Shown in pieces: positions 16,601 to 22,407 of a stretch of DNA of 22,407 nucleotides. The translations under genes and the position numbers were made by a program. How positions within the stretch are numbered: the first letter of the stretch is position 1; every line of letters begins with the position of its first letter. The notes below the pieces were generated by a model. The model saw only the letters and a program-made list of their open reading frames with translations. It made no database searches and was not told the DNA's origin. The stretch comes from Proteiniphilum sp. UBA5267 (lineage in GTDB: Bacteria; Bacteroidota; Bacteroidia; Bacteroidales; Dysgonomonadaceae): contig DHTF01000085.1 in NCBI GenBank assembly GCA_002411515.1, forward strand, positions 1-22,407, read 5' to 3'.

Positions 16601-17218
16601 AATGTGCTGGTGCTCGATACCGAGGTTTACTCCAATACGGGAGGACAATCGTCCAAGTCGACACCCATTGCTGCTGTGGCCAAGTTTGCTGCTGCAGGAA
16701 AACGTGTCCGCAAGAAAGACCTGGGTATGATTGCTGCCACCTACGGGTATGTCTATGTGGCACAGGTAGCCATGGGTGCCAACCAGGGACATTACCTCAA
16801 AGCATTGAAAGAAGCAGAGTCGTACCACGGCCCCTCGCTCATCATCGCCTATTCACCCTGCATCAGTCATGGATTGAAGAAGGGAATGGGTACAGCACAG
16901 ATGGAGGAGAAAGCAGCTGTGGATTGCGGTTATTGGCATCTGTGGCGTTATGATCCCCGTCTTGAAGCCGAAGGAATGAATCCGTTCCAGCTCGACAGCA
17001 AAGAGCCCGACTGGAGCAAGTTCAAAGATTTCCTGCTGGGCGAAGTACGTTACACTCAACTGCTTAAATCGTTCCCGAAACAGGCCGACGAGCTCTTCGA
17101 GGCTGCCCGGGAAAATGCACAGTGGCGCTACCGCTCTTACCAAAGGATGGCCAATACCTCGTTTGGTGATGCTGCTGGTTCCGAAACCGCCCCGGTTGCT
17201 GCCGATGAGGAAAACTAA
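13637..17218 (+). CDS. nifJ: Pyruvate:ferredoxin (flavodoxin) oxidoreductase
   Basis: This oxygen-sensitive enzyme oxidises pyruvate with CoA to acetyl-CoA and CO2, passing electrons to ferredoxin or flavodoxin, and is central to anaerobic fermentation. The 1193-aa single chain has the full homodimeric form. The pyrimidine-binding TPP domain starts at [28 protein letters not shown], with a CoA-region domain near 260-360 and a gamma-like domain near 415-600. A ferredoxin-like insert carries two 4Fe-4S motifs, C689/692/695/699 and C745/748/751/755. The C-terminal TPP domain binds the proximal cluster through C815, C818 ([10 protein letters not shown]), C843 (NATGCSS) and C1075 (YSPCISHG). [23 protein letters not shown] is the TPP-binding block. 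All cluster cysteines are conserved. It is probably monocistronic, with a stable hairpin behind it. Confidence 0.97.
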   Translation: [1193 protein letters not shown]

Positions 17219-17243
17219 CGCAACAAACATACATTATCTATTG

Positions 17244-17274
17244 CTGGGGGCGTCACACATGGTGATGCCCTCAG
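17244..17274 (+). terminator. Stable hairpin downstream of nifJ, no T-tract
   Basis: Arms CTGGGGGCGTCAC (17244-17256) and GTGATGCCCTCAG (17262-17274) pair over 13 bp with two G-U pairs around a 5-nt loop. The stem is strong, but only scattered Ts follow, so it may protect the mRNA 3' end or act as a T-poor terminator. It lies 26 bp past the nifJ stop codon and before the aroQ promoter. Confidence 0.55.
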
Positions 17275-17309
17275 TTCATTCATGACGCATCAACTACCAA
17301 ATAAAGTCG

Positions 17310-17317
17310 TATCTTTG
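17310..17317 (+). promoter_or_regulatory. aroQ promoter (-7 element)
   Basis: TATCTTTG matches TAnnTTTG exactly, 48 bp before the aroQ ATG. No clear -33 TTTG is found. It lies after the nifJ hairpin, which favours aroQ having its own transcript. Confidence 0.55.
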
Positions 17318-17351
17318 CGGTTTAAAGTGGCAGAATAAAAGATCATCATCA

Positions 17352-17358
17352 AAGGAGG
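17352..17358 (+). promoter_or_regulatory. Strong Shine-Dalgarno sequence of aroQ
   Basis: AAGGAGG lies 7 nt before the ATG at 17366 and is a near-perfect anti-16S match. It stands out because most genes here have weak or no Shine-Dalgarno sites. It fixes the aroQ start codon. Confidence 0.7.
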
Positions 17359-17365
17359 CAGCGCT

Positions 17366-17797
17366 ATGAGAATACAGATTATTAACGGGCCCAATCTCAA
17401 TCTGCTTGGAGTGCGAGAGCCAAGTGTTTACGGGAAGGAGCAGTTCAACGATTATCTGACCCGGTTGCAGACAGTTTACCCCGACATTGAGATCGCTTAC
17501 TACCAGTCGAATATCGAGGGTGAGCTCATCAATAAAATACAGGAGGCCGGCTTTATCAGTGATGGGATCATTCTCAATGCGGGGGGATACACCCATACCT
17601 CGGTAGCTATTCGTGATGCCATCAAAGCGGTTCCCGCACCAGTGGTAGAGGTGCATATCTCCAATGTGCATGCCCGTGAGGAATTCCGCCATCAGTCTAT
17701 GCTCACGGCTGTGTGCCTGGGTGTGATTGCAGGCTTTGGCTTCGATTCCTATCGACTGGCACTGGAGGCAATCAGCATGGCAAACAAAACTCACTGA
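17366..17797 (+). CDS. aroQ: Type II 3-dehydroquinate dehydratase
   Basis: This enzyme converts 3-dehydroquinate to 3-dehydroshikimate, the third step of the shikimate pathway, in the cytoplasm. The 143-aa protein has the type II (dodecameric) pattern: IQIINGPNLNLLGVREPSVYG with N10, R17 and the catalytic Y22; YYQSNIEGELINKIQEA; ILNAGGYTHTSVAIRDAI; and VVEVHISNVHAREEFRHQS with the catalytic H97 and the substrate-binding ISN loop. Length is normal. The start is fixed by a strong Shine-Dalgarno site. No other shikimate-pathway gene is adjacent. It lies alone between the nifJ hairpin and the repeat-bearing gap before pyk. Confidence 0.96.
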   Translation: MRIQIINGPNLNLLGVREPSVYGKEQFNDYLTRLQTVYPDIEIAYYQSNIEGELINKIQEAGFISDGIILNAGGYTHTSVAIRDAIKAVPAPVVEVHISNVHAREEFRHQSMLTAVCLGVIAGFGFDSYRLALEAISMANKTH

Positions 17798-17817
17798 AAA
17801 GTGTTTAAACATTCAGT
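17793..17817 (+). other. Imperfect palindrome over the aroQ stop codon
   Basis: ACTGAA (17793-17798, containing the TGA stop) and TTCAGT (17812-17817) flank a perfect 10-bp palindrome, TGTTTAAACA (17802-17811). It could fold as a weak hairpin at the transcript end but has no T-tract, so calling it a terminator would overreach. Confidence 0.35.
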
Positions 17818-17958
17818 AGTTATTTGATAGTTATTCAAATTTGCTGCGTAGATTCAGATGTTTACTGTGTTCAGAAAAATTCAAACAAGTTAGATGTTTG
17901 CTCTCACTGATTACAAACATTCAACAGTAATGTGCAACAAACAAATAACACAAAGTAA

Positions 17959-18050
17959 ATAACGCGAACGCAGTGATTAAATAACAACGAAATTGAATAA
18001 CGTGAGCGACGTGAATGAATACCGGCGGAGCCGAATAATGTGAACAATTA
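17959..18050 (+). repeat. Row of small GA-loop hairpins upstream of pyk
   Basis: Short GA-containing loops flanked by complementary arms follow one another, separated by AATAA- or GAATGAATA-like spacers: GC-GAAC-GC (17964-17971), CAA-CGAAA-TTG (17985-17995), ACGT-GAGCG-ACGT (18000-18012), CGGC-GGA-GCCG (18023-18033), then a degenerate AATGTGAAC unit near 18037. Units 1 and 3 also resemble each other linearly (CGCGAACGCAGTG and CGTGAGCGACGTG, 9 of 13 identical). The array ends about 20 bp before the pyk ATG, so it probably lies in the pyk leader. The rest of the gap (17818-17958) is AT-rich with no gene or exact TAnnTTTG promoter. Confidence 0.5.
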
Positions 18051-18063
18051 TCCAAATATATAT

Positions 18064-19536
18064 ATGCTAAAACAGACCAAAATCATCGCTACCATATCCG
18101 ATAAGCGTTGCGATGTACCTTTTCTTGAACAGCTGTTCGAAGCTGGAATGAACGTGGTGCGGCTCAATTCGGCCCACCTCGACGAAGAAGGATTTTTAAA
18201 GATAATCCGCAACGTGCGGCAGGTATCGCCCAGTATTGCCATACTGGTGGATACCAAAGGCCCTGAAATCCGCACCACCATCGCCGAGCGTCCCATTGAA
18301 CTGAAGACAGGCGACCCGGTAAAGATTGTGGGCGACCCCAATGGTCTCTCCACCAGGGAGACTATCTACATATCTTACCCCAACATCACCGCGGAGATGA
18401 GTGTGAATGATGACATGTTGATAGACGATGGTGAGATTGATCTGAAAGTAATTGAAGTAAACCCCGATTATCTGCTATGCTCAGCTATGAACGATGGCGT
18501 AGTGGGAAGCCGCAAGAGCGTGAATATACCGGGTGTACGCATCAACCTACCGGCCATCACCTCCCGCGACAGGGAGTTCATTGCCCTTGCGGTGAAGAAC
18601 GATGTGGATTTTATTGCCCACTCCTTTGTACGCAACAGGGAAGATGTGCTGGCTGTGCAAGAGATACTGGATGAACTGAAAAGTCCCATCAAGATCATCG
18701 CCAAGATTGAAAATCAGGAAGGTGTAGACAATGCCGATGAGATTCTGGAGGCAGCTTACGGCATCATGGTCGCCCGGGGTGACCTGGGTATAGAAGTGGC
18801 CCAGGAGAAGATACCGGGCATTCAGCGTGTCCTGATTAAACAAGCCATTCATCACAAGAAACCAGTGATTGTGGCCACACAGATGTTGCATTCCATGATT
18901 CAAAACCCACGGCCCACGCGTGCCGAGATTACAGATATTGCGAATGCCATCTACTACCGTACCGATGCGGTGATGCTAAGCGGTGAGACTGCCTATGGGA
19001 AATATCCAGTGGAGGCGGTACGGACCATGGCCAAGACCGCTTATGAGGCAGAGTTGACCAAGTTAACAGAGAATGATATCAGGGTGCCTTATAATCCGGA
19101 AGATGACCGCAGTGTCACCGAGTTTCTTGCCAAACAGGCTGTAAAATCCTGTGCACGGCTCAATGTGAAAGCCATTGTGACAGACAGCCATACCGGCAAG
19201 ACGGCGCGGGTGCTGGCGGCATTTCGTGGCAAGAGTCCCGTTTATGCCATCACCACCACAGGTCGTCTGGCACGAGAGTTGGCGCTCTCTTATGGTATTA
19301 TGGCTGAATATCAGCAAGGCAGGGGTGACGGCAACACCAAGGAAAGCAGGAGAGCCTATTTTACCGAGGCCATCCGCAAGCTGATTGAGAAGAATATGAT
19401 CGCCCCCAGCGATCGGGTAGCTTACTTGGGAGGCAGCTTCGGAGAAGTAGGTGGTACCACCTATCTTGAAATTGCCGAAGTGTGGCGGATACTGGAAGCA
19501 AAAGAGAAGTATAACCTGCCCGACTATACCTTGTAA
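18064..19536 (+). CDS. pyk: Pyruvate kinase
   Basis: This enzyme transfers phosphate from phosphoenolpyruvate to ADP, giving pyruvate and ATP, the last glycolytic step. The 490-aa protein begins MLKQTKIIATISDKRCD, matching the usual N-terminus. Visible features are the substrate-binding R33 (MNVVRLNSAH), DTKGPEIRTT, the catalytic K214 with metal ligands E216 and D240 (KIIAKIENQEGVDN, IMVARGDLGIEV), and IVATQMLHSMIQNPRPTRAEITDIANA leading to VMLSGETAYGKYPVEAV; the allosteric C domain follows. A GTG at 18040 would add eight residues, but it falls in the repeat array, so the ATG is preferred. The stop codon overlaps the next start (TAATG), implying coupled translation with the O-methyltransferase gene. 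Confidence 0.96.
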   Translation: MLKQTKIIATISDKRCDVPFLEQLFEAGMNVVRLNSAHLDEEGFLKIIRNVRQVSPSIAILVDTKGPEIRTTIAERPIELKTGDPVKIVGDPNGLSTRETIYISYPNITAEMSVNDDMLIDDGEIDLKVIEVNPDYLLCSAMNDGVVGSRKSVNIPGVRINLPAITSRDREFIALAVKNDVDFIAHSFVRNREDVLAVQEILDELKSPIKIIAKIENQEGVDNADEILEAAYGIMVARGDLGIEVAQEKIPGIQRVLIKQAIHHKKPVIVATQMLHSMIQNPRPTRAEITDIANAIYYRTDAVMLSGETAYGKYPVEAVRTMAKTAYEAELTKLTENDIRVPYNPEDDRSVTEFLAKQAVKSCARLNVKAIVTDSHTGKTARVLAAFRGKSPVYAITTTGRLARELALSYGIMAEYQQGRGDGNTKESRRAYFTEAIRKLIEKNMIAPSDRVAYLGGSFGEVGGTTYLEIAEVWRILEAKEKYNLPDYTL

Positions 19537-20177
19537 TGCAAATAAATAGCTTACTGGAGGAATACATCCTTGCACACATCGATGCTGAACCGGAGCTTCT
19601 GACGAAGATCGACCGTGACACGCACTTGAAGATGTTGCAAACGAACATGAACTCGGGTCATCTTCAGGGGCGCCTTTTGAAGATGCTCACGCAGATGATT
19701 CGTCCCCATAGAATCCTCGAGATCGGTACGTTTGTAGGTTACTCGGCTTTGTGTTTTGCTGAGGGCCTCGAAGAGGATGGCGAGCTCCACACCATTGAAA
19801 TAGACGATGAGATTGAAGATTTGGCACGTGCCAACTTTGCCCTGTCGGAGCATGGCCATAAAATTACCCTTCACATGGGCGATGCGATGGATATTCTCTC
19901 TTCGTTTGCGGACGAAAGTTTCGATATGGCCTTTATGGATGGGGATAAAAAGGCTTATTGGGATCATTACGAAGCGCTATTGCCGAAGTTAAGAAGCGGA
20001 GGATTTATCCTGGCGGACAACACCCTCTGGTATGGTAAGGTGGTACAGAAGGTACCAGGAAACGATCATTCCACCCTGGGTATCTTGGACTTCAATAAAA
20101 AGCTCTCCGGTGATAGCAGGGTGGAGAAGGTCATATTGCCTGTCCGCGACGGGTTAACGCTTATCAGAAAGAAATAA
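19536..20177 (+). CDS. Class I SAM-dependent O-methyltransferase (caffeoyl-CoA OMT-like)
   Basis: A 213-aa methyltransferase of the cation-dependent O-methyltransferase family (Methyltransf_3). SAM motif I is ILEIGTFVGYSALCFAEGL (about 60-78), and the acidic residue that holds the ribose is in LHTIEIDDE (E88). Metal ligands expected in the family are present: D135 (FMDGDKKAYWDHYE) and D161-N162 (ILADNTLWYGKVV). The substrate is unknown; bacterial members act on catechol-like compounds or on tRNA wobble hydroxyuridine (TrmR-like), and the neighbouring rbfA is weakly compatible with an RNA role. The ATG shares its A with the pyk stop codon, so no separate promoter is needed. It is followed after 5 bp by rbfA. 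Confidence 0.92.
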   Translation: MQINSLLEEYILAHIDAEPELLTKIDRDTHLKMLQTNMNSGHLQGRLLKMLTQMIRPHRILEIGTFVGYSALCFAEGLEEDGELHTIEIDDEIEDLARANFALSEHGHKITLHMGDAMDILSSFADESFDMAFMDGDKKAYWDHYEALLPKLRSGGFILADNTLWYGKVVQKVPGNDHSTLGILDFNKKLSGDSRVEKVILPVRDGLTLIRKK

Positions 20178-20182
20178 AATAT

Positions 20183-20521
20183 ATGGACTCAAACAGACAA
20201 CAAAAAGTAAACCGACTGATACAAAAGGAACTCAGTGAGATTTTCCTGCTCGAGACAAAGAAGATGCAGGGTGTATTTATTTCTGTAACCAACGTGCGGG
20301 TTTCGCCCGATCTGGGCCTGGCGCATGCTTATCTGAGCATCTTTCCATCCGAGAAATCGGAGGAGATGGTGGAGAACATCAACAACAATGTCAAGTCGGT
20401 GCGTTACGAACTGGGGAAAAGAGTGGGCAGGCAGTTGCGCGTAGTGCCCGAACTCAACTTCCATGTGGACGACTCACTCGATTACATCGAGCACATCGAC
20501 CAATTGTTGAAAGATCAGTAA
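20183..20521 (+). CDS. rbfA: 30S ribosome-binding factor A
   Basis: A small KH-like assembly factor that binds the 30S subunit and helps 16S rRNA 5'-end processing, also important in cold adaptation. The 112-aa protein starts RQQKVNRLIQKELSEIFLLE and contains the family patterns VSVTNVRVSPDLGLAHAYLSIF-like (residues 31-52) and LGKRVGRQLRVVPELNFHVDDSLDYIEHIDQLL. Length is normal. It begins 5 bp after the O-methyltransferase stop codon and precedes the LolC/E-type gene by 32 bp, so it is read in the same transcript. Confidence 0.93.
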   Translation: MDSNRQQKVNRLIQKELSEIFLLETKKMQGVFISVTNVRVSPDLGLAHAYLSIFPSEKSEEMVENINNNVKSVRYELGKRVGRQLRVVPELNFHVDDSLDYIEHIDQLLKDQ

Positions 20522-20553
20522 GAAAAAAGCTGCAGCACCTTTTTTATTGTATC
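20522..20553 (+). other. A6/T6-flanked palindromic spacer between rbfA and the permease gene
   Basis: The palindrome GCTGCAGC is flanked by six As and, after three bases, six Ts. It could form a weak hairpin with a T-tract and give partial termination, but the GC stem is short. Confidence 0.25.
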
Positions 20554-21780
20554 ATGAATGTATCCTTCTTCATTGCCCGCAGGTATCTTTTTTCAAAGAA
20601 ATCGCACAACGCCATCAATGTGATTTCTGCCATTTCGGTATGCGGTATTGCCATTGCTACGATGGCCATGGTGTGTGTGCTCTCCGTTTTTAATGGTTTT
20701 GGAGGCATTGTGCAGGATATGTTCAGTGCCATCGATCCCGATCTGAAAATATCGGTGAAACAGGGTAAGGTGTTCGATTATCATACACCTCAATTTGAAG
20801 AAGCACTCCAGCTTCCGGGTATTGAGCTGATCTCTGAGTCGCTCGAAGAGAATGCATTGTTCAAATTTGAAGATCAACAGCTCCCTGTGCGCGTAAAGGG
20901 TGTTTCAAACGATTTCAGGCTGATGGCCGAAATGGAGCAGCTGGTGATTGATGGTTCCTTCATGTTGCGCGAAGATGTGGTGGACTACACCACACTGGGT
21001 GCAGGGCTAGCGATCACGCTGGGCGCTCGTCCCGGCTTTATCCATCCCGTCGAAATATTTGCTCCCCGTCGCGATACGCGTGTAAATCTGGCCAATCCTG
21101 CTGCAGCCTTCAACACGGCCTATGTGCAGATAGGGGGCGTTTTCAGTCTTAACCAGCCTGAATATGATGAGCAGATGGCAATTATTCCCATCGAGTTGGC
21201 AAGAACGCTGTTTAATTATAAAACGGAGGTGACTTCCCTCGATGTCAAACTTTTTCCCGGTACATCTGTCAGTCGGACCAAAAGGGAGCTTCAGCGGATG
21301 CTGGGAGATAATTTTCGGGTTGAAGACCGCTATGAACAACAACGGGAGTCGTTTCGCATGCTACAGATCGAGAAGTGGGTAACCTTTCTGATTCTGGCAT
21401 TCATTTTGCTGATCGCTGTGTTTAACGTGGTTGGCTCACTTTCGATGCTGATTGTAGAGAAACAGGAGGATATCAGGAGCCTGCAACATATGGGGGCTTC
21501 TCATCGGCTCATCTCTCGCATTTTTCTGTATGAGGGATGGCTGATTACACTGATCGGTATTGTCGCAGGGATTGTCACGGGACTGTTATTGTGTCTGTTA
21601 CAACAGGAGTTCGGTCTCCTAAGACTCAGCGATACCCCCGGTGCCTATATCATCGACGCCTATCCGGTGATTGTGAAGTTCAGCGATTTGCTGATAGTCT
21701 TTGCGGTGGTCAGTGTAATTGGTTTGTTGACGGTACTCTATCCGGTACGAAATTTAAGAAAGAAGCTTTCAGTGAATTAA
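20554..21780 (+). CDS. LolC/LolE-family ABC transporter permease (FtsX/MacB-type)
   Basis: A 408-aa inner-membrane subunit related to LolC/LolE, which with the ATPase LolD extracts lipoproteins from the inner membrane for transfer to the outer membrane. It has the family topology: an N-terminal helix near 21-46 (VISAISVCGIAIATMAMVC), a periplasmic domain of about 225 residues, and three helices near 275-300, 329-350 and 380-400 (FtsX domain). The start MNVSFFIARRYLFSKKSHNAINVIS is the typical LolC/E opening, with the basic pre-helix segment. The loop after helix 2, VEKQEDIRSLQHMGAS, is the coupling-helix region that contacts the ATPase. No LolD gene is adjacent, as the ATPase is often encoded elsewhere. 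It is the last gene of the pyk row. Confidence 0.9.
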   Translation: MNVSFFIARRYLFSKKSHNAINVISAISVCGIAIATMAMVCVLSVFNGFGGIVQDMFSAIDPDLKISVKQGKVFDYHTPQFEEALQLPGIELISESLEENALFKFEDQQLPVRVKGVSNDFRLMAEMEQLVIDGSFMLREDVVDYTTLGAGLAITLGARPGFIHPVEIFAPRRDTRVNLANPAAAFNTAYVQIGGVFSLNQPEYDEQMAIIPIELARTLFNYKTEVTSLDVKLFPGTSVSRTKRELQRMLGDNFRVEDRYEQQRESFRMLQIEKWVTFLILAFILLIAVFNVVGSLSMLIVEKQEDIRSLQHMGASHRLISRIFLYEGWLITLIGIVAGIVTGLLLCLLQQEFGLLRLSDTPGAYIIDAYPVIVKFSDLLIVFAVVSVIGLLTVLYPVRNLRKKLSVN

Positions 21781-21868
21781 TGGTCCGCTTTCGCCTCTCA
21801 ACTTCTTCGGGATTGAGGTGTTTGATAGCAAACGGGTAGGGCGTTGATTCCGTAAATAAGATATATAA

Positions 21869-21876
21869 TATGTTTT
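21869..21876 (+). promoter_or_regulatory. Possible -7 element upstream of the UDP-glucose dehydrogenase gene
   Basis: TATGTTTT differs from TAnnTTTG by the last base, and TTG lies 22 bp upstream at 21844-21846. The 139-bp gap (21781-21919) also holds a weak hairpin just after the permease stop codon but no T-tract. The leader region is A-rich. Confidence 0.3.
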
Positions 21877-21919
21877 AACAGATAACAGCTAACAGAAAAA
21901 AGATAAAACAATAAATAGT

Positions 21920-22407
21920 ATGAAGATTGCAATCGTAGGTACCGGTTATGTAGGTCTCGTTTCAGGAGCCTGTTTTTCAGAGATGGGTGTTGATGTAACC
22001 TGTGTGGATATCGACAAGGATAAGATAGAAGGTTTACAGAAGGGAAACATTCCTATTTATGAACCTGGTCTGAAGAGTATTGTACTTCGAAATCACGAAG
22101 CGGAACGGCTTCATTTCACTACTGACCTGACATCGGTACTGAATGAGATGGAAATCGTCTTCATAGCTGTGGGTACACCTTCTGACAAGGAGAACAATGC
22201 CGACCTCACATACGTGATGAAGGTGGCCAACACCATTGCCGATCATATGGAGAAGCATCTGTTAATTGTCACCAAAAGCACGGTTCCCGTGGGTACCTCC
22301 TTCCGTATCAGGGAGGTGATCCGGAAAAGGCTGGATGAGCGGGGATTGCAGGATCTGCATTTCGATGTTGCCTCTAATCCTGAGTTCCTTAAAGAGGGTG
22401 CTGCTGT
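21920..22407 (+). CDS. UDP-glucose 6-dehydrogenase, 5' part (cut by window end)
   Basis: This enzyme oxidises UDP-glucose to UDP-glucuronate with two NAD+, feeding capsule or exopolysaccharide synthesis. 162 codons are visible and the frame is still open at the window edge. The N-terminus MKIAIVGTGYVGLVSGACFSEMG is the Rossmann NAD-binding motif, followed by VTCVDIDKDKIEGLQKGNIPIYEPGL, VFIAVGTPS, IVTKSTVPVGTS and ASNPEFLKEGAA. The active-site cysteine lies beyond the visible part. The close relative UDP-N-acetylmannosamine dehydrogenase is possible, but the IPIYEPGL and GTPSDKENNADL pattern favours the UDP-glucose enzyme. It is separated from the pyk row by 139 bp and probably starts a new transcript. 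Confidence 0.93.
   Translation, partial: MKIAIVGTGYVGLVSGACFSEMGVDVTCVDIDKDKIEGLQKGNIPIYEPGLKSIVLRNHEAERLHFTTDLTSVLNEMEIVFIAVGTPSDKENNADLTYVMKVANTIADHMEKHLLIVTKSTVPVGTSFRIREVIRKRLDERGLQDLHFDVASNPEFLKEGAA

Noticed and set aside
18040..18063. GTG start adding eight residues to pyruvate kinase
   Set aside because: The extra residues fall in the repeat array and spacer, while the ATG at 18064 gives the family-typical N-terminus.
21537..21839. Open frame overlapping the 3' end of the LolC/E-type permease gene
   Set aside because: It is a shifted frame of the permease gene; its protein has no hydrophobic or domain pattern and no start signals.
1..22407. CRISPR arrays, tRNA or rRNA genes, phage or toxin-antitoxin modules
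   Set aside because: None was seen: no regularly spaced identical repeats, no tRNA-like cloverleaf noticed, and every large frame is accounted for by a housekeeping or IS gene.

Overview
The window looks like a chromosomal segment of a Bacteroidota bacterium. I infer the order Bacteroidales, possibly the Dysgonomonadaceae (Proteiniphilum/Petrimonas-like). The reasons are Bacteroidales-type protein sequences (YebC, PheT, Pgk, pyruvate:ferredoxin oxidoreductase), several promoters fitting the Bacteroidota -7 consensus TAnnTTTG, and mostly weak Shine-Dalgarno sites. The genus assignment is inference only. No rRNA, tRNA, CRISPR array or prophage was seen.

Layout. 1-1411: an apparently intact IS256-family insertion sequence with two nested stem-loops in its left end. 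1459-4759 (minus): pheT followed by a yebC-family gene, with a possible attenuator in the pheT leader. 5025-5065: a strong bidirectional terminator. 5096-6868 (minus): an OsmC-family gene, then pgk with its own promoter. 7077-8120 (plus): type I L-asparaginase. 8295-13353: an apparent trehalose/osmotic-stress block, with a GH15 glycosidase (plus) converging on and overlapping a minus-strand pair, otsAB fusion then mscS. 13637-17218 (plus): a five-domain pyruvate:ferredoxin oxidoreductase. 17366-17797: aroQ. 18064-21780 (plus): a tight row of pyk, an O-methyltransferase gene, rbfA and a LolC/E-type permease. From 21920: the 5' part of a UDP-glucose 6-dehydrogenase gene, cut by the window end.

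How it fits together. Pgk, pyruvate kinase and pyruvate:ferredoxin oxidoreductase cover lower glycolysis and anaerobic pyruvate oxidation, which suits a fermentative anaerobe. PheT, RbfA and the YebC-family protein serve translation. OtsAB makes trehalose, MscS releases solutes on hypo-osmotic shock, and the GH15 enzyme plausibly breaks down an alpha-glucan or trehalose.

I did not find a convincing undescribed multi-gene system: most of the window is housekeeping. The most unusual signals are non-coding. They are a row of small hairpins before pyk (17959-18050), the stem-loops inside the IS left end, an apparent half-terminator beside the IS right end, and the terminator-like hairpin in the pheT leader.
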